Source of the DNA: Saccharofermentans sp. | Lineage (GTDB): Bacteria > Bacillota > Clostridia > Saccharofermentanales > Saccharofermentanaceae | Direction: 5' to 3' | NCBI GenBank assembly: GCA_016292135.1 | Contig: JAEFAZ010000009.1 | Location: forward strand, 33,821-97,820 | DNA length: 64,000 nucleotides | Shown: in pieces, positions 46,865 to 53,623 of the stretch | Layout of the letters: each line of letters opens with the position of its first letter | Position numbering within the stretch: position 1 is the stretch's first letter | Position numbers and translations under genes: made by a program | Notes under the pieces: model-generated | The model's database searches: none | Told to the model about the DNA's origin: nothing | The model's input: only the letters and a program-made list of their open reading frames with translations

Positions 46865-46911
46865 GGACACCCGCAGTGTGTCCGTAAGTGCGCCCTTGTT
46901 AAGAACAAGGG
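46865..46911 (+). other. oriT: Origin of transfer (oriT), MOBQ type
   Basis: Next to the divergent ends of the mobilization genes: an inverted repeat GGACAC/GTGTCC (46865-46870, 46878-46883), then GTAAGTGCGCCCTT, which matches the MOBQ nic region of IncQ/pTF1-type plasmids. By that match the nick falls between 46892 and 46893. A second perfect repeat CCCTTGTT/AACAAGGG (46893-46911) follows. Confidence 0.78.
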
Positions 46912-46920
46912 ATTCCAAAA

Positions 46921-47220
46921 TCAGGCCTCCGCCTCATCGGTCTTTGATCCTGCTTCACTGTTCTTGTTCATTGCCTTTGTGAAATAATTACCGTTACGCT
47001 CCTGCATCTGAAGGAACGAATAAAGGTTGTTTTTGTCATTATCGACAAGCGGTCTGCCCAAGATCTTCTCGATCATTGCGCCGCATTCGATCAAGCGTCT
47101 GGTGCGCTTCTTGCGCTCCTCAGCGGAGAAACGCTGCTTGAGCTCACGCTCTCTCGCCTTGAGCTGCTCCCGCTTTCTGTTTAACTCTTCGAGCTGTTCT
47201 CGTGTTGTTCTTCTGGTCAT
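46921..47220 (-). CDS. Relaxosome accessory protein (DUF3847/MobC-like)
   Basis: A 99-residue charged protein: a coiled coil (TREQLEELNRKREQLKARER) then SAEERKKRTRRLIECGAMIEKILGRPL, the core of the DUF3847/MobC-like family that accompanies MobA/MobL. It likely binds DNA near oriT, which lies just downstream. Its start overlaps the stop of the AlpA-like gene by 4 nt. Confidence 0.78.
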   Translation of the reverse strand: MTRRTTREQLEELNRKREQLKARERELKQRFSAEERKKRTRRLIECGAMIEKILGRPLVDNDKNNLYSFLQMQERNGNYFTKAMNKNSEAGSKTDEAEA

Positions 47221-47441
47221 GATCTTTCTCCTTCCTTAAGACTTCCTGAGTTGTTGTCGATCCATTCTGCAAACTTGTCTGCAGCCACTACCATCCTTTT
47301 CCCTATCCTCAGAGTAGGGAACGATTTGGAATTCAGCAGATTGTAGGCAGCGGATCTTGATATACCGAGACACTCAGCAATGTCATTTGCATTAAGGATC
47401 TTCGGTATACCTGCTGTACTAAAGTTCTTTGCTTCTTTCAT
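47217..47441 (-). CDS. AlpA/excisionase-like helix-turn-helix protein
   Basis: A 74-residue MerR/Xis-type HTH protein: ILNANDIAECLGISRSAAYN then LLNSKSFPTLRIGKRMVVAADKFAEWI. Proteins of this form control excision or mobilization genes in integrative elements. It is the first gene of the leftward mobilization operon and starts from a promoter that overlaps repeats shared with a divergent gene. Confidence 0.8.
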   Translation of the reverse strand: MKEAKNFSTAGIPKILNANDIAECLGISRSAAYNLLNSKSFPTLRIGKRMVVAADKFAEWIDNNSGSLKEGERS

Positions 47442-47466
47442 ACTTTTCCCTTTCTGAATTACACAA

Positions 47467-47550
47467 TATTGTTTTATTGTAATTCGATTTTCTTCAGTTT
47501 ACCCTATTGCAATTTGAATTTCAAGTGGTAAAATAATTGTAATTTGAATT
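47467..47550. promoter_or_regulatory. Divergent promoters over three related repeats
   Basis: Three variants of ATTGYAATTYGA occur near 47476, 47506 and 47536. The leftward promoter is TTGAAA-17-TAAACT (47496-47524) and the rightward one TTGCAA-16-TAAAAT (47507-47534); they overlap each other and the middle repeat. This suggests one regulator controlling both the mobilization operon and the gene at 47565. Confidence 0.5.
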
Positions 47551-47564
47551 GTGAGGAGTCAAAA

Positions 47565-48731
47565 ATGACGATCAAGAATATATTTAGTCCTGAATACCCT
47601 ACGTCATTTGATGACATCGGTTCTGATATCAGAGTCGGTATAATGCTTATGGAAGATAAGGAGTATTACTTTTTATTAGGTAAAAATACAGACGGAAAGT
47701 ATTCTATTCCCGTGACGTCCAATATACTCGAATACGGAGTTCCGGTTTACGGCAAATGTGATTCCGGCAATTCTCTCTGCGACCTTATCGGATCGATCGA
47801 AGAAACATACGGTGTCAGCACAGGTGAAGATGTTATAGAAGACCTTAAGGAGCTTCTCGAGAACATAGAAGCAAATCACAAAGGAAATGCTTCCGCTCTC
47901 GATACTGCACAATATGCATTAAAGCTTTTCCAAGATTACTGTACCTACGGACACGGAGATCTCTTTACCAATCCCCAAAGAGATCCCAAGTATAACAAGC
48001 AATGCCTGATTGTGCTTCCTCTGCTAGCAGAGATACTGAACGGCCTAAAGGAAAAAGGGAAAGAATATAACTTCAAGAACTGCATGAAGCTTTTTAACAG
48101 GATGAAGGCTTCTCAAAAGTCTATTGCCGCCTTCGCCAACGACATAATGTTCTACAATAATAATAAGTATCCGAGAGCTACATATGGCAATGCGGATCTT
48201 ACAATCAATGATTATCCCTCTACCGATTATGCCGGTATCACCCGCATATTTGATAATCCGTGGATCGATAACTATGATGGAGAAGATGATCGCTCGATCG
48301 GGGATCTGTTCCTTGCAGATTCCTTTGATGATCTGGTGTCGTTCTTCGTGAACAAGTATCTGACAAACGGTCTTCACTTCTATCTTTGCCCTAACTGCTA
48401 CAGATATTTTGCCTTTACTTCAGATACAAAGACTAAGTACTGCACAAGACCTATCCTCGTTGCCAATAAGGCAAATGATATCGGCAAGACATGCCGCGAA
48501 GTTGGAAGGCTCAGGAATAGAACAAGGAAGATATTCGGGATAGACGCAAACAAGCTCTACCAGCAAAACTATGCTAAAGCGTTCTACAGAAAGAACAAGG
48601 GCGAGATATCAGAAGATGCATTCGCCGTATGGGGAACTGCTGCAAGAAAGCAACGAGACCTGTGCCTTGAAGGCGCGATTTCATATCAGGACCTGGAAGA
48701 ATGGTTCGATAAGAACAGATTAGTTGATTAA
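47565..48731 (+). CDS. Element-encoded protein with C-terminal zinc-finger-like region (possibly DUF6076)
   Basis: A 388-residue protein starting MTIKNIFSPEYPTSFDDIGS; ATG 47565 has GAGGAG upstream, so a start 21 nt earlier is rejected. The C-terminal region has FYLCPNCYRYFAFTSDTKTK then YCTRP and CREVGRLRNRTRK, a treble-clef-like Cys set, and resembles DUF6076 proteins of Clostridia elements. It sits between the divergent mobilization operon and the integrase and could regulate either. The function is unknown. Confidence 0.65.
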   Translation: MTIKNIFSPEYPTSFDDIGSDIRVGIMLMEDKEYYFLLGKNTDGKYSIPVTSNILEYGVPVYGKCDSGNSLCDLIGSIEETYGVSTGEDVIEDLKELLENIEANHKGNASALDTAQYALKLFQDYCTYGHGDLFTNPQRDPKYNKQCLIVLPLLAEILNGLKEKGKEYNFKNCMKLFNRMKASQKSIAAFANDIMFYNNNKYPRATYGNADLTINDYPSTDYAGITRIFDNPWIDNYDGEDDRSIGDLFLADSFDDLVSFFVNKYLTNGLHFYLCPNCYRYFAFTSDTKTKYCTRPILVANKANDIGKTCREVGRLRNRTRKIFGIDANKLYQQNYAKAFYRKNKGEISEDAFAVWGTAARKQRDLCLEGAISYQDLEEWFDKNRLVD

Positions 48732-48782
48732 GTGGACTGACTGACCGCTTCTTCTATAAAGACTAAAAAGAAGGGAGGAAAA

Positions 48783-49937
48783 ATGCCGAACAACAAAAGT
48801 CACAAGAATGCCAATGGTGCAGGATCATTAAGAAAGCGTAAGAACGGACTCTGGGAAGCCCGTTATACTGCTATTGTGAACGGACGCCCTGCTCAGAAGT
48901 CCATATACGGAAAGACGCAGACGGAAGTCCGCAAGAAGCTTGCTGCCATAACAGTTGAACTTGACGAAGGTTCATATCTTGAACCGACAAAGTACACACT
49001 GGAGTCATGGTGCAAGGAATGGCTTGAGATCTATGTAAAGCCTTCTGTAAAGCGTTCCACATACGACAAGTATGAGAACGATATGAGAGTTTGCATTCTG
49101 CCAAAGCTCGGAATGATCAAGCTTACGGATCTGGATGCCGCAAGGATTCAGCATGTTTACAACGACCTGCTGAAAGATCACGCTGTAAAAGGCGTTAAGA
49201 ATATCCACGGAGAGCTCCACAGATGCCTCCAGCAGGCCGTTCTCATGGGTTACATAAAGAATAACCCTACGGAGCGATGCGTGCTTCCTAAAGGTCAGCG
49301 CAAGAAGATAGAGATACTTGAAATGGATGACGTTATCAAGTTCCTTGAAGCTATCAAGAACGACAGGTTTGGTGTCATCTTCTACGTAACTCTGTTTACG
49401 GGGCTTCGTGAGAGCGAAGTCTTAGGTCTCACATGGGACTGCGTGGACTTTGAAGCCGGAGAGATCCTTGTAAACAAACAGCTTGCCAAGACAAAGCACA
49501 TTGGCGGAGATTATACGTTTGCTCCTACAAAAAACGGCAAAGAACGTTATATCCCAGTTGCACCGACTGTCTTAAGGACACTTGCAGAGTATAGGAAGAT
49601 CCAGGACGGCTGGAGAGAAGCCGCAGGCTGTGCGTGGAACAAAGATCTTAATCTCGTATTTACTAACGAGATCGGAGATCACCTCGTTCAGGATACTGTA
49701 TATACTCACTTCAAGAAGATTGCAGCGCAGATCGGGAAGCCGGATCTCAGGTTCCACAGCCTGAGACATTCTTACGCCGTGTCGTGTCTTGAGTTCGGAG
49801 ACGATATCAAGACGGTTCAGGAGAATCTCGGACATGCTTCAGCAGCATTTACGCTTGATGTTTATGGCCATGTGAGCCGCAACATGAAGAGGCGCTCTGC
49901 GCAGCATATGGAAGAGTTTATCAAGAAGGTCAGTTAA
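48783..49937 (+). CDS. int: Tyrosine integrase of the element (Tn916/phage type)
   Basis: A 384-residue site-specific recombinase. The N-terminal AP2-like arm-binding domain is GSLRKRKNGLWEARYTAIVN near residues 13-32, then a SAM-like core-binding domain (~65-150), then the catalytic domain with Arg in TGLRESEVLGLTW (~206), HSLRHSYAV (~324-332) and the nucleophile Tyr in TLDVYGHVS (~359-367). The ATG has GGGAGG upstream. It lies 108 nt from the tRNA-Ser att site, with arm-type repeats and a hairpin between, so it is the enzyme that integrates this element. Confidence 0.95.
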   Translation: MPNNKSHKNANGAGSLRKRKNGLWEARYTAIVNGRPAQKSIYGKTQTEVRKKLAAITVELDEGSYLEPTKYTLESWCKEWLEIYVKPSVKRSTYDKYENDMRVCILPKLGMIKLTDLDAARIQHVYNDLLKDHAVKGVKNIHGELHRCLQQAVLMGYIKNNPTERCVLPKGQRKKIEILEMDDVIKFLEAIKNDRFGVIFYVTLFTGLRESEVLGLTWDCVDFEAGEILVNKQLAKTKHIGGDYTFAPTKNGKERYIPVAPTVLRTLAEYRKIQDGWREAAGCAWNKDLNLVFTNEIGDHLVQDTVYTHFKKIAAQIGKPDLRFHSLRHSYAVSCLEFGDDIKTVQENLGHASAAFTLDVYGHVSRNMKRRSAQHMEEFIKKVS

Positions 49938-49977
49938 GTACTATTTAGTACCATCTAATCCATAGAGTTTTATCCGC

Positions 49978-49999
49978 GTTAGGGTACGGGTTAGGGTAC
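49978..49999. repeat. Right arm-type repeat of the element
   Basis: Identical 22-bp direct copy of 29809-29830, made of two gttagggtac units 12 bp apart, between the integrase stop and the tRNA att core. Confidence 0.65.
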
Positions 50000-50009
50000 A
50001 AGACAGAGA

Positions 50010-50041
50010 AAACCCTCAGAACTCAATAGTTCCAAGGGTTT
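50010..50041 (+). terminator. Hairpin after the integrase gene
   Basis: Arms AAACCCT / AGGGTTT with a long loop, just before the tRNA 3' end. Without a clear T-run; may separate integrase and tRNA transcripts, which converge here. Confidence 0.4.
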
Positions 50042-50044
50042 CAG

Positions 50045-50133
50045 TGGCGGAGCCGGTGGGATTCGAACCCACGTGCCCTTGCGGACAAACGGTTTTCAAG
50101 ACCGCCTCGTTATGACCACTTCGATACAGCTCC
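50045..50133 (-). tRNA. tRNA-Ser (anticodon UGA)
   Basis: On the minus strand it starts GGAGCTGTATCGAAGTGG, has the anticodon loop CTTGAAA (TGA), a long variable arm (GTCCGCAAGGGC region), the T-loop GTTCGAATC, and ends with acceptor CGGCTCC, G, and an encoded CCA. All stems pair. Its 3' 23 nt are the att core of the element and its 5' 41 bp are repeated at 50283-50323. Confidence 0.95.
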
Positions 50134-50176
50134 AGGCTTTTGTTATTCAATTGTCTGTAACCCAGAAATTTCGTTC

Positions 50177-50199
50177 TGGGGGCACATTTGGGGGCACAT
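50177..50199. repeat. 12-bp tandem repeat beside the tRNA, arm-type remnant
   Basis: Two 12-bp units, tgggggcacatt and tgggggcacatc, preceded by a CCCAGAA/TTCTGGG hairpin (50161-50180). Same period as the other arm-type pairs but a different sequence, so probably from a different integrase. Confidence 0.5.
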
Positions 50200-50282
50200 C
50201 CAAGGTTTTCAGCAACGGACGAACCCGCAAAGTGCTTATTTTATTGGCTTTTCATCGTTTAGACCAAACGAGGTCAACCGGA

Positions 50283-50323
50283 TTTCAAGACCGCCTCGTT
50301 ATGACCACTTCGATACAGCTCCA
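50283..50323 (-). repeat. Duplicate of the tRNA-Ser 5' half
   Basis: A 41-bp exact copy of 50094-50134 (the anticodon stem-loop to the 5' end). It and the intact tRNA flank a 148-bp stretch with no gene. It looks like the att scar of a second kind of element that recombined within the tRNA's 5' half. Bases 50324-50464 hold only the upstream region of the next gene. Confidence 0.8.
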
Positions 50324-50464
50324 TGTCATATGTACGCACGGTATTTTACTGTAAAAAGAACCATTTTTCAATAATCAAATCATTTTGGACCTTAACGGCG
50401 CAACTTTTTAGCATACGGCATTGTATTATAGGTAAAGGCTCCAAGGAATAGGAGGATATAAAAA

Positions 50465-51736
50465 ATGGATAAGAAAATACGCAACACTCTCTGCTCACTG
50501 CTGCTGGTCTCTGTGGTCCTCACGGGCTGCAATAAGGCCTCACCCTCTGATCTCATGAAAAACTTGACCGACGAAAACAAAGAGATTACGAGCACGGAGG
50601 ATCCGTCCGCGGTCAAAGATAACGATTATGCCAAAGTCCCGGAGAACCCTAATAAAGATCCGGATCTCTATATCAATGTAACGGATCTGTCAGGCAAAAC
50701 CCTGGCTGCCATAGAATCCGCCGAAAGCGGGATGATAGTTCCTGACATGGGCGTATTTTATTTATGTAATGATGAATACCGTCTTACAAAGGTAAATATA
50801 GACGGCAAGCAGGAAGATATCATACTGGGCTCAGCCAAAGACTACTCTTATGAAACCTTCTATGCAAGGACCTGCATAGGAGACAAGCTTTATACTCTGG
50901 CAATAAAGGGAGATCTTTATGATCAAAAAGAAGATCAGTTATACCTTCTGGAATTTGATCTTAAAGAAGGAAAGAAAAACGAATATCTGATATCGGATAA
51001 CGGCTTCCCTTATGCATCACTGAATTCTTTTAACGAAAAGGTAGTTCTCTTCTTCCACGACCAGAAGGATTCGCTTACTGACCGTATTATCGAGTTTGAT
51101 ACAGCAACAAAAGAGATCCGCGAAGTAACAACTTACAGACTGGATAACGGTCTGGTGGGAGAGAGCGTCAGAAGTCTTTATGCTGACAGAGATAATCTGT
51201 ATGTATTAAAAGCCATATACAAAGGCACGACGGATATATCGATGGCGGTCGATGTTTTAGACAGCGGATACAAAAAGACAAAAGAATTCGATATTACAGT
51301 ACCGATGTTGAAAGCGGTCAACGACTGTACGAACATGGAAGATCTTAACGAACTGATCCAGGCTGTCTCCTCTTTCAATATCATTGACGGAAGATATCTA
51401 TATTATGAGAATTTCAGCGTATCCAGAGCATTCATAGACCTGAAAGACTCCAGTGTCTTATATGGAATACCCGAGCCCTTTACAAGCTCATCCGGCAATG
51501 GTCCCAAGGTATTCTACTCAGTCTTCTGTTCCGCATCCAAGGATACTATAGATCCCCGGGCCATATATATCTTCGAAAAAGGAGAACTCAAAAAAATACC
51601 GACCGCCATCCTTGATGACGGTCAGCAGATCTCTTCTGTATCAGCTTCTCCTGATGGAAACTATATGTTCACCATCTGCGGAAAAGACAACAAGATCATT
51701 ATGACTAAGATAGTTACTAGCTCAGAATTGAGATAA
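50465..51736 (+). CDS. Lipoprotein, unknown function
   Basis: A 423-residue exported protein: MDKKIRNTLCSLLLVSVVLTGC with lipobox Cys22, then a charged linker. The mature part (YLCNDEYRLTKVNIDGKQED... LYVLKAIYKGTTDISMAVDVLD... VSASPDGNYMFTICGKDN) has repeated short strands like a beta-propeller. The ATG has AGGAGG. Its last 20 nt overlap the end of parB, which is convergent. Position at the border between the tRNA hotspot and the origin genes. Confidence 0.78.
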   Translation: MDKKIRNTLCSLLLVSVVLTGCNKASPSDLMKNLTDENKEITSTEDPSAVKDNDYAKVPENPNKDPDLYINVTDLSGKTLAAIESAESGMIVPDMGVFYLCNDEYRLTKVNIDGKQEDIILGSAKDYSYETFYARTCIGDKLYTLAIKGDLYDQKEDQLYLLEFDLKEGKKNEYLISDNGFPYASLNSFNEKVVLFFHDQKDSLTDRIIEFDTATKEIREVTTYRLDNGLVGESVRSLYADRDNLYVLKAIYKGTTDISMAVDVLDSGYKKTKEFDITVPMLKAVNDCTNMEDLNELIQAVSSFNIIDGRYLYYENFSVSRAFIDLKDSSVLYGIPEPFTSSSGNGPKVFYSVFCSASKDTIDPRAIYIFEKGELKKIPTAILDDGQQISSVSASPDGNYMFTICGKDNKIIMTKIVTSSELR

Positions 51737-52592
51737 TACGGTCAAGGTCTTCGTTATCCTTATAATCGATAACGATCTTGCCTTTACCGGTGGAAGGATC
51801 AGAGATCTTGATCTTTACTCTTGAACCCAATGATTTCTTGAGCCTGGTCTCTACCTCCTTAATGCTTAACTTAACCTGCGGATCGAGCGCTTTCTGAGCC
51901 TTTGATCCGCTTTTACTTTCCTTCTTTTCAGAGAAGTTCTTTACGAATTCTTCTGCCTGGCGTACACTCATGTCCTTCGCCATGATGATATCGGCAACCT
52001 GACGCTGTTCCTCCTTATCCTTGAGCGAGAGAAGGGCTTTAGCATGGCCGGCTGTAAGGTCTCCGCTTACGATAAAGTCCTGCAGGGATTCATCGATATT
52101 GGTAAGCCTTATCGTGTTGGCAACAGTAGCTCTCGGAACACCGATCTTCTTAGCAAGCTGCTCCTGGGTGATCTTGTATTCCTTAAGGAGATTCTGCATG
52201 GCAAAAGCGGTTTCCATCGGATTCAGATCTTCTCTCTGGAGGTTCTCTATAAGGGCCTGTTCCATCGTCTGTCTGTCGGTAAGATCCCTTATGATGGCAG
52301 GCACGAGTTTAAGACCCGCAAGGCGCGCTGCACGCCAGCGTCTCTCGCCTGCAACGATAATATATTTGTCCTTTTTACGCTGAACGATTATAGGCTGAAT
52401 GATGCCGTTTTCCTTGATGGATTCAGCAAGTTCAGCGATGCTTTCTTCATCGAAGTTCTTTCTCGGCTGCTTGGTGTTGGGCGAGACATCGTTTATCTTC
52501 AGTTCGGTAACGGAATCGGATTTATTCTCGGGGATCCCGTCAGAAGAAATAAGTGCTCCCAATCCTTTTCCTAATCCTTTTTTAACTGCCAT
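51717..52592 (-). CDS. parB: Chromosome partitioning protein ParB/Spo0J
   Basis: A 291-residue ParB. Visible: the CTP/parS-clamp region QPRKNFDEESIAELAESIKE and NGIIQPIIVQRK, the GERRWRAARLAG motif near residue 77, the HTH ITQEQLAKKIGVPRATVANTIR near 137-158, and a C-terminal dimer domain. It binds the two parS sites upstream of parA, spreads, and works with ParA to move the origin regions apart and load SMC. Lies 33 nt after parA. Confidence 0.95.
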   Translation of the reverse strand: MAVKKGLGKGLGALISSDGIPENKSDSVTELKINDVSPNTKQPRKNFDEESIAELAESIKENGIIQPIIVQRKKDKYIIVAGERRWRAARLAGLKLVPAIIRDLTDRQTMEQALIENLQREDLNPMETAFAMQNLLKEYKITQEQLAKKIGVPRATVANTIRLTNIDESLQDFIVSGDLTAGHAKALLSLKDKEEQRQVADIIMAKDMSVRQAEEFVKNFSEKKESKSGSKAQKALDPQVKLSIKEVETRLKKSLGSRVKIKISDPSTGKGKIVIDYKDNEDLDRIISILS

Positions 52593-52625
52593 AATAGCCT
52601 CCTATATATAGATGTGTGTCTATGT

Positions 52626-53387
52626 TTATTTGGTTCTCTTTAATACTTCCGCAGCCAATGCTTCATAGGCTTTGGCGCCCTTGGATGCCTTATCGTAATC
52701 GGATATGGCAAGGCCATGGCTCGGAGCTTCCGCAAGTCTTACGTTTCTCGGAATGATCGTCTTGAATACCTTCTTACCGAAATAGTCTTCAACCTCTTCC
52801 CTGACCTGCTTTGACAGCTGCGTCCTCATATCGAACATGGTAAGGACAACACCTACTATCTCGATATCAGGATTCAGTTTCTTCTTAACGATATTGATCG
52901 TCTCTACAAGCTGTGACAGACCTTCCAGCGCATAGTATTCACCCTGGATAGGAATGATGATGCCGTCAGAAGCGGTAAGAGCATTGATCGTGAGGAGACC
53001 GAGCGAAGGCGGACAATCGATGATTATGTAATCGTATTCATCCTTGATCTCTTCGATCGCACCTCTTAAGATATTTTCTCTTGAGATGGCGTTAACGAGC
53101 TCTACTTCTGCTCCGGCAAGATTAATGTTGGTGGGAATGATATCCACATTCTGAGCGCTCGACTCGAAGATAACGTCTCTTACGGGGCATTCGTTGATCA
53201 GGAGATCATAAGTCGTGGTCTCAAGTTCGCTCTTCTCGATGCCGAGACCGCTCGTAGCATTGGCCTGAGGATCCAGATCCACTACAAGCACCTTCTTTTT
53301 CTTTTTGCCAATGTACGAAGCAAGGCTTACGGCTGTAGTAGTCTTGCCTACTCCGCCTTTTTGATTAACCAGTGAGATAACCTTCAT
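52626..53387 (-). CDS. parA: Chromosome partitioning ATPase ParA/Soj
   Basis: A 253-residue ParA. Deviant Walker A KGGVGKTTTAVSLA (residues 10-23), Walker A' VDLDPQANATSGLG, and IIDCPPSLGLLTINAL as Walker B. It uses ATP-dependent dimerisation on DNA and, in Firmicutes, also controls DnaA. Forms an operon with parB; two parS sites lie in the gap upstream of it. Confidence 0.96.
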   Translation of the reverse strand: MKVISLVNQKGGVGKTTTAVSLASYIGKKKKKVLVVDLDPQANATSGLGIEKSELETTTYDLLINECPVRDVIFESSAQNVDIIPTNINLAGAEVELVNAISRENILRGAIEEIKDEYDYIIIDCPPSLGLLTINALTASDGIIIPIQGEYYALEGLSQLVETINIVKKKLNPDIEIVGVVLTMFDMRTQLSKQVREEVEDYFGKKVFKTIIPRNVRLAEAPSHGLAISDYDKASKGAKAYEALAAEVLKRTK

Positions 53388-53508
53388 CCTTTCCCCTCCT
53401 TATAATATTTTTATTATAATAACATTACCAATATTGATATTTTCGCCGCAAAACAAATTGATATGTAATTGTAAAATAAGGATATCACGTATATTAAGTG
53501 TTTCAGAT

Positions 53509-53524
53509 TGTTCCACGTGGAACA
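53509..53524. other. parS: parS centromere site 1
   Basis: TGTTCCACGTGGAACA, a perfect 16-bp palindrome of the ParB-binding consensus. Confidence 0.92.
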
Positions 53525-53557
53525 ATCTCCATATCATTTCGGGAAGGGTTCCCGGAA

Positions 53558-53573
53558 TGTTCCACGTGGAACA
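53558..53573. other. parS: parS centromere site 2
   Basis: A second identical TGTTCCACGTGGAACA, 49 bp from the first, with a small TTCCGGGAA-type inverted repeat between the two. Confidence 0.92.
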
Positions 53574-53577
53574 ATTA

Positions 53578-53604
53578 AAAAGCCCGGCGATCAGCCGGGC
53601 TTTT
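53578..53604 (-). terminator. Rho-independent terminator of gyrB
   Basis: Stem AAAAGCCCGGC / GCCGGGCTTTT with a 5-nt loop, 20 nt after the gyrB stop, T-rich in the leftward direction. Confidence 0.85.
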
Positions 53605-53623
53605 ATATAATGCTCAGTACCTG

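Larger units (their letters stand above)
29673..50067. mobile_element. Integrative and mobilizable element in tRNA-Ser(UGA), about 20.4 kb
   Basis: The element is bounded by 23-bp direct repeats of the tRNA 3' end, with 22-bp identical arm-type repeats just inside each end (29809-29830, 49978-49999). It encodes a tyrosine integrase beside the tRNA, an AlpA/Xis-like protein, a MOBQ relaxase with accessory protein, and an oriT with a nic-like sequence. No coupling protein, VirB4 or other mating-pair genes are present, so transfer would need a helper. Cargo: Rhs toxin with immunity candidates, HEPN/Toprim protein, HigBA-type toxin-antitoxin. The cargo at 29.7-35.5 kb is visibly more AT-rich than the chromosome around it. 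Confidence 0.88.

Noticed and set aside
50135..50282. Second tRNA gene between the two tRNA-Ser halves
   Set aside because: Only the 5' half is repeated; no matching 3' half or acceptor stem is present, so it is a scar and not a gene.
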